Assembly (NCBI RefSeq): GCF_020164745.1
Contig: NZ_JAIUGV010000007.1
Span: forward strand, 124,001-188,000
From: Mesorhizobium sp. ES1-4
GTDB lineage: Bacteria; Pseudomonadota; Alphaproteobacteria; Rhizobiales; Rhizobiaceae
Direction: 5' to 3'
Length of the DNA stretch: 64,000 nucleotides
Shown here: positions 8,889 to 21,683 of the stretch, piece by piece
How positions within the stretch are numbered: the stretch's first letter is position 1
How the letters are laid out: each line of letters starts with the position of its first letter
Program-made: the position numbers and the translations under genes
The notes under the pieces: model-generated
Database searches by the model: none
What the model was told of the DNA's origin: nothing
The model's input: the letters and a program-made list of their open reading frames with translations, nothing else

Positions 8889-8947
8889 GCTGGGGCACGC
8901 CCTCTCACTCCCTCTTGAGCGTCCTGCTCTGAACAACGACGTGACCG

Positions 8948-10141
8948 ATGCATCTGCGTGACGGCCTCCAGACCCATGCGACCGTCAGGCAGCGCTACGA
9001 CCACCTGGTGGAAACCGGCGTGATCGGACGCGATGCCGCGCAGGAAAAGATCGCCGCCGCGCTCGACCGGCTGACCGTGGAGATCTCGGCCAAACGGCTG
9101 GCGCACAAGTCCAGTGCGCTGGGCTGGCTGTTCGCCCGCAAGCGCGAGACGCATGAGGCGGTCAGGGGCCTCTACATCCATGGCGGCGTCGGGCGCGGCA
9201 AGACCATGCTGATGGACATGTTCTTCGAGCTCTTGCCGGTGCGGCGCAAGCGCCGCGCCCATTTCAACGACTTCATGGCCGACGTGCAGGACCGCATCCA
9301 GAAGCACCGGCAGGGGCGCAAGGAAGGCACGGTCAGGGAGGACGATCCGATCCCGCCGGTGGCCAAGGCGCTCGCCGAACAAGCCTGGGTGCTGTGCTTC
9401 GACGAGTTCTCGGTCACCGACATCGCCGATGCGATGATCCTGTCCAGGCTGTTCTCGGCGCTGTTCGCCAACGGGGTCGTGCTGGTCGCCACCTCGAACG
9501 TGGCGCCGCAAGACCTCTACCGTGACGGGCTGAACCGCCAGCTCTTCCTGCCGTTCATCGCCACATTGGAGCGCCACGCAGAGGTACTGTCGCTGGACAG
9601 CCACAAGGACTACCGGCTGGAAAAGCTCACCCGCACGCCGGTCTATGTCACGCCGGCGAATGCGGCGGCCGACCAGGCACTCGACGAGGCCTGGCGGGAG
9701 ATGACGCGCGGGGCGCCGACGGCCGGGACCTCGCTGACGCTGAAGGGCCGCAAGGTGGCCGTGCCGGCCGCCGCCGGCGATGCGGCGCGTTTCTCCTTCG
9801 CCGACCTCTGCGAAAAGCCACTCGGAGCGCGCGATTACCTGGCGATCGCCGGCCGGTTTTCGACCGTCTTCATCGACCATGTGCCGGTGCTAGGCGAAGG
9901 CAAGCGCAACGAGGCCAAGCGCTTCATCCTGTTGATCGATACGCTCTACGACCATCATGTGCGCCTGGTGGTGAGCGCCGAGGCGCCGCCGCACGACCTT
10001 TATGTGGCCAAGCGCGGCGTCGAGGTGTTCGAATTCGAACGCACGGCCTCACGACTGATCGAGATGCAGAGCCGCGACTGGCTGGAGGATTGGGCGGAGC
10101 GGCGGAAGACGAAGGCGGAAGCGCGGCAGGCGCAGGCCTGA
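8948..10141 (+). CDS. zapE: Cell division protein ZapE (AFG1-family ATPase)
   Basis: This 397-residue AAA+-like ATPase has Walker A GGVGRGKTMLMD, Walker B CFDEFSVTDIADAMIL and the sensor region VATSNVAPQDLYRDGLNR. All are diagnostic of the AFG1/ZapE family. In E. coli ZapE associates with the Z-ring and modulates FtsZ under stress; mitochondrial Lace1/Afg1 is the eukaryotic counterpart. It stands alone, 59 bases after the Omp19-like gene. In several alphaproteobacteria it precedes mdh as here. Confidence 0.95.
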   Translation: MHLRDGLQTHATVRQRYDHLVETGVIGRDAAQEKIAAALDRLTVEISAKRLAHKSSALGWLFARKRETHEAVRGLYIHGGVGRGKTMLMDMFFELLPVRRKRRAHFNDFMADVQDRIQKHRQGRKEGTVREDDPIPPVAKALAEQAWVLCFDEFSVTDIADAMILSRLFSALFANGVVLVATSNVAPQDLYRDGLNRQLFLPFIATLERHAEVLSLDSHKDYRLEKLTRTPVYVTPANAAADQALDEAWREMTRGAPTAGTSLTLKGRKVAVPAAAGDAARFSFADLCEKPLGARDYLAIAGRFSTVFIDHVPVLGEGKRNEAKRFILLIDTLYDHHVRLVVSAEAPPHDLYVAKRGVEVFEFERTASRLIEMQSRDWLEDWAERRKTKAEARQAQA

Positions 10142-11426
<1,285 letters not shown>

Positions 11427-11471
11427 CTCGTCCAAACATCACCCCGGCAAACGACCTGGAGATAGTTCCCG

Positions 11472-12665
<1,194 letters not shown>

Positions 12666-12669
12666 TACG

Positions 12670-13041
12670 GTGCCTCCGCGCAAGATAAACCTGGTCGAGG
12701 CGGCGGATCAAAAGATCAGCAAGGTCTTCGATCCGCACATTGCCGGCGACGTCAACGACAGCCAGGCGAAGGTGGCCAAGTTCGGCGAGACCTTCGACTG
12801 GCACGCGCATGACAATGAGGACGAAGCTTTTCTGGTGCTGCGGGGCAGGATTGCCATCGATTTCCGCGATGGTCCGGTCGAACTCGGCGAGGGCGACTTC
12901 ATCGTCGTGCCGCGCGGCGTGGAGCACCGGCCGCGCTCGCTCACCGTCGAGCCCGTGGTGCTGATGTTCGAGCCGTCGACGACGCTCAACACCGGCAATG
13001 CCAAGAGCGACCTCACCGTCACCGACCTGAAGCGGCTCTGA
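12670..13041 (+). CDS. Small cupin-domain protein embedded between sucC and sucD
   Basis: This 123-residue single-cupin protein has motif 1 as [19 protein letters not shown] (His-x-His, Glu) and motif 2 as [18 protein letters not shown]. The metal ligands are intact. It starts with GTG four bases after the sucC stop and ends three bases before the next gene, so it must be co-transcribed and probably translationally coupled. Function is unknown; such cupins can be sugar isomerases, dioxygenases or ligand sensors. Composition is like the operon, so there is no sign of recent transfer. Confidence 0.85.
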   Translation: MPPRKINLVEAADQKISKVFDPHIAGDVNDSQAKVAKFGETFDWHAHDNEDEAFLVLRGRIAIDFRDGPVELGEGDFIVVPRGVEHRPRSLTVEPVVLMFEPSTTLNTGNAKSDLTVTDLKRL

Positions 13042-13044
13042 CCC

Positions 13045-13542
13045 ATGAATGCCTCGCCCTTCTCATCGCTCTCGGCCGACCACCAGCGCCTGCAGGCGCT
13101 GGTGGGTGCGTGGCGCGGCGAGGAAGAGGTGGCGGACACGCAGTGGGCCGACGGCGGCGCGGCGACCAGCGAAATGCTGGCGGAAGCGGAGTTCGGCGGC
13201 CAGTTCGTGGTGCAGCGCTATCGTCAGCGCCGTGACGGCACGATTTCGTTCGGATCGCACACTGTGTTCGGCTTCGACCACCAGCACGGCGCCGTCACCA
13301 TGCACCAGTTCGATTCGATGGGTTTCGTGCCGATGTCGCCTGCCACCGGCACGTGGAACGGCAACGAGCTCAATCTGGAACGGTCGTCGCCGCGCGGCTC
13401 TGCGCGCGTGACGTATATTTTCGACGATGCCGACACTTACCGCATGCGATTGCATTTCAAACCCGCCGGCAGCGATGGCTGGCAAGACATGGTGAGCGGC
13501 GTCTACCGGCGCGTCTCGCCTTCCTCGATCAACGGTTTTTAG
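13045..13542 (+). CDS. DUF1579-like protein embedded between sucC and sucD
   Basis: A 165-residue soluble protein, with no signal peptide, predicted to form a lipocalin-like beta-barrel. The N-terminal HQRLQALVGAWRGEEEV, the middle GSHTVFGFDHQHGAVTM and the end DGWQDMVSGVYRRV resemble DUF1579 proteins, which are unexplored. It starts three bases after the cupin stop and ends 12 bases before sucD, so it is an integral member of the suc operon. The family call is moderate; no catalytic residues can be named. Confidence 0.7.
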   Translation: MNASPFSSLSADHQRLQALVGAWRGEEEVADTQWADGGAATSEMLAEAEFGGQFVVQRYRQRRDGTISFGSHTVFGFDHQHGAVTMHQFDSMGFVPMSPATGTWNGNELNLERSSPRGSARVTYIFDDADTYRMRLHFKPAGSDGWQDMVSGVYRRVSPSSINGF

Positions 13543-13554
13543 AAAAGGGCTCCG

Positions 13555-14457
13555 ATGTCCATTCTCGTCGACAAGAACACCAAGGTGCTGGTGCAGGGCC
13601 TGACCGGCAAGACCGGTACGTTCCACACAGAGCAGGCGCTGGCCTATCATGGGACAAAAATGGTCGGCGGCATCCATCCCAAGAAGGGCGGCGAGACCTG
13701 GACCGGCTCCAAGGGCGAAAGCCTGCCGATCTTCGCCACGGTTGCCGAAGGCAAGGAAAGGACGGGCGCCAACGCCTCCGTCATCTACGTGCCGCCGGCG
13801 GGCGCGGGCGAAGCCATCATCGAGGCGATCGAGGCGGAAATCCCGCTCATCGTCTGCATCACCGAAGGCATTCCGGTGATGGACATGGTCAAGGTCAAGG
13901 CGCGTCTCGACCGTTCGGCCTCGCGGCTGATCGGCCCCAACTGCCCGGGCGTGCTCACCCCCGACGAATGCAAGATCGGCATCATGCCCGGCAACATCTT
14001 CCGCAAGGGCTCGGTCGGTGTTGTTTCGCGCTCGGGAACGCTTACCTATGAGGCTGTGTTCCAGACCACCAATGTCGGCCTCGGCCAAACCACCGCTGTC
14101 GGCATCGGCGGCGACCCCGTCAAGGGCACCGAGTTCATCGACATGCTCGAGATGTTCCTCGCTGACGACGAGACCAAGTCGATCATCATGATCGGCGAAA
14201 TCGGCGGTTCGGCCGAGGAAGATGCAGCGCAGTTCCTCAAGGACGAGGCCAAGCGCGGCCGCAGGAAACCGATGGCGGGCTTCATCGCCGGGCGCACCGC
14301 GCCGGCCGGCCGCACCATGGGCCATGCCGGTGCCGTCATCTCCGGCGGCAAGGGCGGCGCGGAAGACAAGATCGCGGCGATGGAATCGGCGGGCATCAAG
14401 GTCTCGCCGTCGCCGGCACGGCTGGGCACGACGCTGGTCGAGGCCATCAAGGGCTAA
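13555..14457 (+). CDS. sucD: Succinyl-CoA synthetase alpha subunit
   Basis: This 300-residue CoA-binding and phosphohistidine subunit works with SucC. It shows the Rossmann loop [17 protein letters not shown], the CoA ligase motif [13 protein letters not shown] and the phosphorylated-histidine loop [16 protein letters not shown]. Length and start are standard, with GAAAAGGGCTCCG before the ATG. It is separated from sucC by the cupin and DUF1579 genes and from sucA by a 133-base gap with an inverted repeat. Confidence 0.97.
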   Translation: MSILVDKNTKVLVQGLTGKTGTFHTEQALAYHGTKMVGGIHPKKGGETWTGSKGESLPIFATVAEGKERTGANASVIYVPPAGAGEAIIEAIEAEIPLIVCITEGIPVMDMVKVKARLDRSASRLIGPNCPGVLTPDECKIGIMPGNIFRKGSVGVVSRSGTLTYEAVFQTTNVGLGQTTAVGIGGDPVKGTEFIDMLEMFLADDETKSIIMIGEIGGSAEEDAAQFLKDEAKRGRRKPMAGFIAGRTAPAGRTMGHAGAVISGGKGGAEDKIAAMESAGIKVSPSPARLGTTLVEAIKG

Positions 14458-14458
14458 G

Positions 14459-14549
14459 GTAGTGAGTAGGCAGCATTGAATAGGGACGACCAGGTGAGTG
14501 GCCGCTGAGTCGAAAGTTCCATTTTCTACTCACTACCGACCACTCACTG
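14459..14549. repeat. Nested inverted repeat between sucD and sucA
   Basis: GTAGTGAGTAG at 14459-14469 is exactly complementary to CTACTCACTAC at 14527-14537. A second pair, CAGGTGAGTGG near 14491-14501 and CCACTCACTG near 14540-14549, is nested with it. The repeat of GTGAGT/ACTCAC words suggests a small dispersed repeat. It could fold in the sucD-sucA transcript and act as a processing or stability element. Confidence 0.65.
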
Positions 14550-14590
14550 TTCCCTCAAAAGGAGACGGAGCCGGGCTCCGCTGAAACGAC

Positions 14591-17575
14591 ATGGCAAGAC
14601 AAGATCAGGCCAACGACCAGTTCTCGCTCACCTCATTCCTCTATGGCGGCAATGCCGACTACATCGACGCGCTCTATGCCGCCTATGAAGACGATCCCGC
14701 CTCGGTCAATCCCGAGTGGCAGGAGTTCTTCGCCGGGCTGAAGGACGATGCCGGCGATGTGCGCAGGAACGCCAAGGGCGCTTCGTGGGCCAAGCCTTCC
14801 TGGCCGCTGCAGGCGAATGGCGAACTGGTCTCGGCGCTCGACGGCAATTGGGGCATCGTCGAAAAGCACCTGGAAAAGAAGGTCAAGGACAAGGCCGTCA
14901 CCAACGGTGTCGTGCTGTCCGATGCCGATGTGCACCAGGCGACGCGCGATTCGGTGCGCGCCATCATGATGATCCGCGCCTTCCGCATGCGTGGCCATCT
15001 GCACGCCAATCTCGATCCGCTCGGCATCGCCAAGCTCGAAGACTACAACGAACTGTCGCCGGAGAATTACGGCTTCACCGAAGCCGACTACGACCGGCCG
15101 ATCTTCCTCGACAATGTGCTCGGGCTCGAATTCGGCAGCATCCGGCAGATGCTGGAGATTCTCACCCGCACCTATTGCTCGACGCTCGGTGTCGAGTTCA
15201 TGCATATTTCCGATCCCGAGGAGAAGGCCTGGCTCCAGGCGCGTATCGAAGGCGCGGACAAGGAGATTTCCTTCACCGCCACCGGCAAGAAGGCGATCCT
15301 GCAGAAGCTGGTCGAGGCGGAAGGCTTCGAGCAGTTCATCGACGTCAAGTACAAGGGCACCAAGCGCTTCGGCCTCGACGGCGGCGAATCGCTGATCCCG
15401 GCGCTGGAGCAGATCGTCAAGCGCGGCGGCCAGCTCGGCATGAAGGAGATCGTGCTCGGCATGGCCCATCGCGGCCGGCTCAACGTGCTGTCCCAGGTGA
15501 TGGCCAAGCCGCACCGCGCCATCTTCCACGAGTTCAAGGGCGGCTCGGCGGCTCCCGACGAGGTCGAGGGCTCGGGCGACGTGAAGTACCATCTCGGCGC
15601 CTCGTCGGACCGTGAGTTCGACGGCAACAAGGTGCACCTGTCCCTGACCGCCAACCCCTCGCATCTGGAAATCGTCGATCCCGTGGTGATGGGCAAGGCG
15701 CGCGCCAAGCAGGATTACCTGTTCGGCCGCGGCCGCGAGGAGATCGTTCCTCTGGAAGAGCGGGCCAAGGTGCTGCCGCTCTTGCTGCACGGCGACGCCG
15801 CCTTCGCCGGCCAGGGCGTGATCGCCGAAATCCTCGGCCTGTCTGGCCTGCGCGGCCACCGCGTCGCCGGCACGCTGCATTTCATCATCAACAACCAGAT
15901 CGGCTTCACCACCAATCCGCGCTTCTCGCGCTCGTCGCCTTATCCGTCCGACGTTGCCAAGATGATCGAGGCACCGATCTTCCACGTCAATGGCGACGAC
16001 CCCGAAGCCGTGGTGCACGCCACCAAGGTGGCGATCGAGTTCCGCATGAAGTTCCACAAGCCGGTGGTCGTGGACATGTTCTGCTACCGCCGCTTCGGCC
16101 ACAATGAGGGTGACGAGCCGGCCTTCACGCAGCCGCTCATGTACCGCAACATCCGCACCCACAAGACGACGGTGCAGATCTATGCCGACCGCCTGATCGC
16201 CGAAGGCCACATAAGCCAGGCCGAATTCGACAAGATGAAAGCCGACTGGCGCGCGCATCTGGAAGCCGAATGGGAAGTTGGCCAGCACTACAAGCCCAAC
16301 AAGGCCGACTGGCTGGACGGCGCATGGTCCGGCCTGCGCACGGCCGACAACCAGGACGAACAGCGGCGCGGCAAGACGGCCGTGCCGGTCAAGACGCTGA
16401 AGGAAATCGGCAAGAAGCTGACCGAGGTGCCGAAGGATTTCGAGGCGCACAAGACGATCATCCGCTTCCTCGAGAACCGGCGTCAGGCGATCGAGTCGGG
16501 CGAAGGCATCGACTGGTCGACGGCCGAAGCGCTGGCCTTCGGCGCGATCCTGCTCGACGGCAATCCGATCCGGCTTTCGGGCCAGGATTCCGAGCGCGGC
16601 ACCTTCTCGCAGCGCCATTCCGTGCTTTACGACCAGCGTGACGAGACCCGCTACATCCCGCTCAACAATCTGTCGGCGGCGCAAGCCGGCTACGAAGTCA
16701 TCAACTCAATGCTGTCGGAAGAGGCGGTGCTGGGCTTCGAGTATGGCTACAGCCTTGCCGAACCGAAGGCGCTGACGCTGTGGGAGGCGCAGTTCGGCGA
16801 CTTCGCCAACGGCGCCCAGGTTGTGTTCGACCAGTTCATCTCGTCGGGCGAGCGCAAGTGGCTCAGAATGTCGGGCCTGGTCTGCCTGCTGCCGCATGGC
16901 TATGAAGGCCAGGGCCCGGAACATTCTTCCGCCAGGCTGGAGCGCTTCCTGCAGCTTTGCGCCGAAGACAACATGCAGGTCGCCAACTGCACGACGCCGG
17001 CTAACTACTTCCACATCCTGCGCCGGCAGTTGAAACGCGACTTCCGCAAACCGCTGATCCTGATGACGCCGAAATCGCTGCTGCGCCACAAGCGGGCGGT
17101 CTCGACGCTGCCGGAAATCTCGGGCGAAAGCTCGTTCCACCGGCTGCTGTGGGACGACGCCCAGCTGTTGCCCGACCAGGCCATCAAGCTGACCAAGGAT
17201 TCCAAGATCCGCCGCGTCGTGCTGTGCTCGGGCAAAGTCTATTACGACCTCTACGAGGAGCGCGAGAAGCGCGGCATCAACGACATCTACCTGCTGCGCG
17301 TCGAACAGCTCTATCCGTTCCCGGCCAAGGCGCTGATCACCGAGCTGTCACGCTTCCGCAACGCCGAGATGGTGTGGTGCCAGGAGGAGCCCAAGAACAT
17401 GGGCGCCTGGTCGTTCATCGATCCATATCTGGAATGGGTGCTGGCGCATATCGACGCCAAGCATCAGCGGGTGCGCTACACAGGCCGCCCGGCCGCCGCG
17501 TCGCCGGCGACCGGATTGATGTCGAAGCACCTTGCCCAGCTCGCCGCCTTGCTCGAAGACGCGCTCGGCGAATAG
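14591..17575 (+). CDS. sucA: 2-oxoglutarate dehydrogenase E1 component
   Basis: This 994-residue thiamine-diphosphate enzyme decarboxylates 2-oxoglutarate. The N-terminal E2-interaction segment [19 protein letters not shown] is followed by the TPP domain, with [23 protein letters not shown] and [10 protein letters not shown]. The C-terminal transketolase-like part includes [20 protein letters not shown] and the end [15 protein letters not shown]. Length matches the family. AAAAGGAGACGGAG precedes the ATG at good distance. sucB follows after 25 bases. Confidence 0.98.
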   Translation: MARQDQANDQFSLTSFLYGGNADYIDALYAAYEDDPASVNPEWQEFFAGLKDDAGDVRRNAKGASWAKPSWPLQANGELVSALDGNWGIVEKHLEKKVKDKAVTNGVVLSDADVHQATRDSVRAIMMIRAFRMRGHLHANLDPLGIAKLEDYNELSPENYGFTEADYDRPIFLDNVLGLEFGSIRQMLEILTRTYCSTLGVEFMHISDPEEKAWLQARIEGADKEISFTATGKKAILQKLVEAEGFEQFIDVKYKGTKRFGLDGGESLIPALEQIVKRGGQLGMKEIVLGMAHRGRLNVLSQVMAKPHRAIFHEFKGGSAAPDEVEGSGDVKYHLGASSDREFDGNKVHLSLTANPSHLEIVDPVVMGKARAKQDYLFGRGREEIVPLEERAKVLPLLLHGDAAFAGQGVIAEILGLSGLRGHRVAGTLHFIINNQIGFTTNPRFSRSSPYPSDVAKMIEAPIFHVNGDDPEAVVHATKVAIEFRMKFHKPVVVDMFCYRRFGHNEGDEPAFTQPLMYRNIRTHKTTVQIYADRLIAEGHISQAEFDKMKADWRAHLEAEWEVGQHYKPNKADWLDGAWSGLRTADNQDEQRRGKTAVPVKTLKEIGKKLTEVPKDFEAHKTIIRFLENRRQAIESGEGIDWSTAEALAFGAILLDGNPIRLSGQDSERGTFSQRHSVLYDQRDETRYIPLNNLSAAQAGYEVINSMLSEEAVLGFEYGYSLAEPKALTLWEAQFGDFANGAQVVFDQFISSGERKWLRMSGLVCLLPHGYEGQGPEHSSARLERFLQLCAEDNMQVANCTTPANYFHILRRQLKRDFRKPLILMTPKSLLRHKRAVSTLPEISGESSFHRLLWDDAQLLPDQAIKLTKDSKIRRVVLCSGKVYYDLYEEREKRGINDIYLLRVEQLYPFPAKALITELSRFRNAEMVWCQEEPKNMGAWSFIDPYLEWVLAHIDAKHQRVRYTGRPAAASPATGLMSKHLAQLAALLEDALGE

Positions 17576-17600
17576 AACTCAGGAACAACGGACAGGCACA

Positions 17601-18884
17601 ATGGCTACCGAAATCCGCGTCCCCACTCTCGGCGAATCCGTCACCGAGGCGACCATCGGCAAGTGGTTCAAGAAGGTCGGTGATGCCATTGCCGTCGACG
17701 AGCCGCTGGTCGAGCTCGAAACCGACAAGGTGACGGTCGAGGTTCCGGCGGCCGCCGCCGGCACGCTGGGCGAAATCACCGCCAAGGAAGGCGAGACGGT
17801 CGAAGTCGGCGCCTTGCTGGGCTCGATTTCGGCTGGTGGCGCCGCCGCCGCGGCCAAGCGGCAGGCCGTGGCGCAGGCGTCCAGCCCCGACGCCGCGCAG
17901 ACCACCAAGCAAGCGGCCGCCGAGACCGCCAAGATCGCCGGCGATGCCGGCCAGGTCGAGCCGCGCACCATGCCGCCGGCGCCGGCGGCTGCCAAGCTGA
18001 TCGCCGAGAACAATCTGTCGGTCGACCAGCTTTCCGGCTCGGGCAAGCGCGGCCAGGTGCTGAAGGGCGATGTGCTCGATGCCATCTCCAAGGGTGCGCC
18101 GTCGCAGCCGGCGGAGACACCGAAGGCGGCGCCCGCTCCGGCGGCGCCAGTCGCTGCCCGCGCGCCGTCCTCGGGCGACGACGCGGCCCGCGAGGAGCGC
18201 GTGCGCATGACCAAGCTGCGCCAGACCATCGCGCGCCGGCTCAAGGAAGCGCAGTCGACCGCCGCCATGCTGACCACCTTCAACGAGGTCGACATGTCGG
18301 CGGTGATGGCGCTCAGGACCAAGTACAAGGACGTGTTCGAGAAGAAGCACGGCGTGAAGCTCGGCTTCATGGGCTTTTTCACCAAGGCGGTCACGCACGC
18401 GCTGAAGGAAATTCCTTCGGTCAACGCCGAGATCGACGGCACCGACATCATCTTCAAGAACTACGCCCATATCGGCGTCGCGGTCGGCACCGAAAAGGGT
18501 CTCGTGGTTCCAGTCGTGCGCGATGCGGATCAGATGTCGATCGCCGAGATCGAGAAGGATATCGGCCGCCTGGGCATCGCCGCGCGCGACGGCAAGCTGT
18601 CGGTCGCCGACATGCAGGGCGGCACGTTCACCATCTCCAATGGCGGCGTCTACGGGTCGCTGATGTCGACGCCGATTCTCAACGCGCCGCAGTCGGGCAT
18701 TCTCGGCATGCACAAGATCCAGGACCGGCCGGTCGTGGTCGGGGGCCAGATCGTGATCCGGCCGATGATGTACCTGGCGCTCAGCTACGATCACCGCATC
18801 GTCGACGGCAAGGAAGCCGTGACCTTCCTGGTGCGCGTCAAGGAAAGCCTGGAGGATCCTGAGCGGCTGGTGCTGGATCTCTAA
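17601..18884 (+). CDS. sucB: 2-oxoglutarate dehydrogenase E2 (dihydrolipoamide succinyltransferase)
   Basis: This 427-residue E2 core subunit carries an N-terminal lipoyl domain whose lysine lies in [12 protein letters not shown]. An Ala/Pro-rich linker follows, then a peripheral-subunit-binding domain ([17 protein letters not shown]). The catalytic acyltransferase domain ends in [20 protein letters not shown], with the active-site His and Asp. The frame extends 23 codons upstream into sucA, but [17 protein letters not shown] at 17601 is the conserved start. Confidence 0.97.
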   Translation: MATEIRVPTLGESVTEATIGKWFKKVGDAIAVDEPLVELETDKVTVEVPAAAAGTLGEITAKEGETVEVGALLGSISAGGAAAAAKRQAVAQASSPDAAQTTKQAAAETAKIAGDAGQVEPRTMPPAPAAAKLIAENNLSVDQLSGSGKRGQVLKGDVLDAISKGAPSQPAETPKAAPAPAAPVAARAPSSGDDAAREERVRMTKLRQTIARRLKEAQSTAAMLTTFNEVDMSAVMALRTKYKDVFEKKHGVKLGFMGFFTKAVTHALKEIPSVNAEIDGTDIIFKNYAHIGVAVGTEKGLVVPVVRDADQMSIAEIEKDIGRLGIAARDGKLSVADMQGGTFTISNGGVYGSLMSTPILNAPQSGILGMHKIQDRPVVVGGQIVIRPMMYLALSYDHRIVDGKEAVTFLVRVKESLEDPERLVLDL

Positions 18885-18922
18885 GGCCGTCGGATGACGG
18901 GTTGCGGCATGGGTGGCCAGTG

Positions 18923-19432
18923 ATGGCCCGTTTGCTTGGGCTCGTGCTGGTGGCCGGCATTCTCGCGGCTGCTGCAAATGCCCATGCCGCCTGCCCGATC
19001 GAACTCGCCGTCTATGGCGACGCCCGGAGCGGCGCCGAGACGAGCGGCGCCGAGATAGATTTTACCCCGACCGGCACGTCCGCCACCGTCACCAATACGT
19101 TTCGCTTGATCCTCGACAACAATGTGGTGCTCAACGGCATCGTCATGTGGACTCAGGACATAGCGCGGCCGAATGGCTCGCTGATGTACAAATGCCCGGA
19201 AGGCGATGTCACCGGCGCCGAGCTTGCCGCCTGCACGCTGTGGAACGGCGTCATCTATACGTCCGACGACAAGGGCGATGTCGGGCTTTTGCCGGCCGAG
19301 CGCGTCGAGGCGCCGAAGACGCTGATCCTGCCCGATCTCGGTCCGGTGCTCAGGCAATGGCAGGCCCATGGCGGCAGCGGGTTTTCGAAGGTGCCGTCGG
19401 ATGTGTTCGTCTTGAAGGGATGCCAGGAATGA
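18923..19432 (+). CDS. Secreted protein of unknown function between sucB and the SDR gene
   Basis: I do not recognise a family. From the ATG at 18923 it is 169 residues, starting with a classic cleavable signal peptide (ARLLGLVLVAGILAAAANAHA, cleavage after AHA). The mature protein begins ACPIELAVYGDAR and has five cysteines (CPIE, KCPEG, ACTLW, GCQE). It is probably periplasmic and rich in beta-strand. It begins 38 bases after sucB and its stop overlaps the next start (ATGA), so it is tied into the operon. Confidence 0.75.
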   Translation: MARLLGLVLVAGILAAAANAHAACPIELAVYGDARSGAETSGAEIDFTPTGTSATVTNTFRLILDNNVVLNGIVMWTQDIARPNGSLMYKCPEGDVTGAELAACTLWNGVIYTSDDKGDVGLLPAERVEAPKTLILPDLGPVLRQWQAHGGSGFSKVPSDVFVLKGCQE

Positions 19433-20178
19433 GCGGGAAGGTTTTGCTGGTCACCGGCGGCAGCCGCGGCATTGGAGCGGCGATCTGCCGGCTCGGATCG
19501 AAGGCCGGCTATCGCGTCGTGGTGAACTATGCCTCGAACAAGGCTGCCGCCGACGCGCTGGTCGCCGAAATCGAGGCCGCCGCCGGCGAGGCTCTTGCCG
19601 TCAAGGGCGATGTCGGCAGCGAGGCCGATATCATGGCCATGTTCGAGGCGGTGGACCGAGCCTATGGAAGGCTCGATGCCTTCGTCAACAATGCCGGCAT
19701 CGTCGACGCCAAGGCGCGTGTCGACGAGATGAGCGCGGCACGGCTCGAGCGGATGATGCGTATCAATGTCGTCGGTTCCATCCTCTGCGCCCGTGAGGCG
19801 GTCAAGCGCATGTCGACCCGTTACGGCGGTTCAGGCGGATCGATCGTCAACATCTCGTCGGCCGCCGCCAGGCTCGGTTCGCCCGGCGAATATGTCGACT
19901 ACGCCGCCTCCAAGGGCGCGATCGACACCATGACCATCGGCCTGGCGCGCGAGGTGGCGCTGGAGGGCATCCGGGTCAACGCGGTCAGCCCCGGCATCAC
20001 CGACACCGAAATCCATGCCTCCGGCGGCCAGCCCGATCGCGTGGCGCGGATGCAGGACATGCTGCCGATGAAGCGGGCGGGCACGGCCGAGGAAGTCGCG
20101 AGCGCGGTTCTCTACCTTCTGTCGGATGAGGCTTCCTATATAACGGGCGCGATCCTGAACGTCAGCGGCGGCCGCTGA
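19429..20178 (+). CDS. Short-chain dehydrogenase/reductase (SDR) inside the 2-oxoglutarate dehydrogenase operon
   Basis: This 249-residue classical SDR has the cofactor loop TGGSRGIGAAIC, NNAGIVDAKA, the catalytic Ser in NISSAAARLG, YAASK with the Tyr-x-x-x-Lys pair, and the C-terminal GAILNVSGGR. NYASNKAAADALV after beta-2 suggests NADP preference. It resembles glucose-dehydrogenase-like or FabG-like oxidoreductases; the substrate cannot be predicted. The ATG overlaps the upstream stop as ATGA, and lpd follows after 24 bases. Confidence 0.9.
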   Translation: MSGKVLLVTGGSRGIGAAICRLGSKAGYRVVVNYASNKAAADALVAEIEAAAGEALAVKGDVGSEADIMAMFEAVDRAYGRLDAFVNNAGIVDAKARVDEMSAARLERMMRINVVGSILCAREAVKRMSTRYGGSGGSIVNISSAAARLGSPGEYVDYAASKGAIDTMTIGLAREVALEGIRVNAVSPGITDTEIHASGGQPDRVARMQDMLPMKRAGTAEEVASAVLYLLSDEASYITGAILNVSGGR

Positions 20179-20202
20179 GCGCCAAGCAAAGGGAAAACAT
20201 AG

Positions 20203-21609
20203 ATGGCTTATGACGTCGTTATCATCGGATCGGGACCGGGCGGCTATGTCTGCGCCATCAAGGCGGCGCAGCTCGGGCTGAAGGTCGCGGTGGTCGAGAA
20301 GAACGCGACCTTTGGCGGCACCTGCCTCAACATCGGCTGCATCCCGTCCAAGGCGCTGCTTCATGCCTCCGAGATGTTCGCGGAGGCCGGCCATTCCTTC
20401 GATACACTGGGCGTCGAAATCCCGGCTCCCAAGCTGAACCTGAAGAAGATGATGGCGCACAAGGACACGACGGTGTCGGCCAACGTCAATGGCGTCGCCT
20501 TCCTGTTCAAGAAGAACAAGATCGATAGCTTCCGCGGCACCGGCAAGGTGATCGCGGCCGGCAAGGTGTCGGTAACTGGCGAGGACGGCAAGATCGAGGA
20601 GATCGAGACGAAGAACATCGTCATCGCCACCGGGTCGGATGTCGCCGGCATTCCCGGCGTCAAGGTCGATTTCGACGAGAAGATGATCGTGTCGTCGACG
20701 GGGGCGCTGTCGCTCGAGAAGGTTCCCGGCCATCTGGTGGTGGTCGGCGGCGGCGTCATCGGGCTCGAGCTCGGCTCGGTCTGGGCACGGCTCGGCGCCA
20801 AGGTCACCGTGGTCGAGTTCCTCGACACCATTCTGGGCGGCATGGACGGCGAGGTGTCGAAACAGTTCCAGCGGCTGCTCTCCAAGCAGGGCTTCGAGTT
20901 CAAGCTCGGCGCCAAGGTCACCGGCGTCGCCAAGGCCAAGAAGGGCGCGACCGTAACCTTCGAGCCGGTCAAGGGCGGCGCGGCCGAGACCATAGAGGCC
21001 GATGCCGTGCTGATCTCGACGGGGCGCCGTGCCTTTTCAGACAGCCTCGGGCTGAAGGAAGCCGGCGTCGAGGCCGACGAGCGCGGCCGGGTCAAGACCG
21101 ACGGGCATCTCAGGACCAATGTCCCCGGCATCTACGCGATCGGCGATGTCATCGCCGGGCCGATGCTGGCGCACAAGGCCGAGGATGAGGGCGTGGCGGT
21201 GGCCGAGACCATCGCCGGCCAGGCCGGCCATGTGAACTATGACGTCATTCCGAGCGTCGTCTACACCAGTCCGGAGATCGCCTCGGTCGGCAAGACCGAG
21301 GAAGAATTGAAGAAGGCCGGCATCGACTACAAGGTCGGCAAGTTCCCCTTTACCGCCAACGGCCGCGCGCGCGCCATGCTGCATACCGACGGGTTCGTCA
21401 AGATCCTGGCCGACAAGCAGAGCGACCGGGTGCTCGGCGTTCATATCGTCGGCTTCGGCGCCGGCGAGATGATCCACGAGGCGGCGGTGCTGATGGAGTT
21501 CGGCGGCTCCTCGGAAGACCTCGCCCGCACCTGCCACGCGCATCCGACGATGTCGGAAGCGGTGAAGGAAGCGGCGCTGGCCACGTTCTTCAAGCCGATC
21601 CACATTTAG
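20203..21609 (+). CDS. lpdA: Dihydrolipoyl dehydrogenase (E3)
   Basis: This 468-residue flavoprotein reoxidises the lipoyl groups of 2-oxo acid dehydrogenase complexes. It has the FAD loop [15 protein letters not shown], the redox-active disulfide [13 protein letters not shown], the NAD loop [17 protein letters not shown] and the C-terminal catalytic [15 protein letters not shown]. The strong stem-loop terminator at 21639 lies 29 bases after the stop, so this is the last gene of the mdh-suc block. Confidence 0.97.
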   Translation: MAYDVVIIGSGPGGYVCAIKAAQLGLKVAVVEKNATFGGTCLNIGCIPSKALLHASEMFAEAGHSFDTLGVEIPAPKLNLKKMMAHKDTTVSANVNGVAFLFKKNKIDSFRGTGKVIAAGKVSVTGEDGKIEEIETKNIVIATGSDVAGIPGVKVDFDEKMIVSSTGALSLEKVPGHLVVVGGGVIGLELGSVWARLGAKVTVVEFLDTILGGMDGEVSKQFQRLLSKQGFEFKLGAKVTGVAKAKKGATVTFEPVKGGAAETIEADAVLISTGRRAFSDSLGLKEAGVEADERGRVKTDGHLRTNVPGIYAIGDVIAGPMLAHKAEDEGVAVAETIAGQAGHVNYDVIPSVVYTSPEIASVGKTEEELKKAGIDYKVGKFPFTANGRARAMLHTDGFVKILADKQSDRVLGVHIVGFGAGEMIHEAAVLMEFGGSSEDLARTCHAHPTMSEAVKEAALATFFKPIHI

Positions 21610-21638
21610 TCGATCCATAGAAGGTCGCCCAAAACAAA

Positions 21639-21662
21639 ACGGCCCGCCTTTCGGCGGGCCGT
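21639..21662 (+). terminator. Stem-loop terminator after lpdA
   Basis: ACGGCCCGCC, a TTTC loop and GGCGGGCCGT form a perfect 10-pair GC-rich stem preceded by AAAACAAA. The following T-run is short, so it could act in both directions between lpdA and the convergent gene at 21684. Confidence 0.85.
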
Positions 21663-21683
21663 TCGCAGTTGATACCTAACCGC

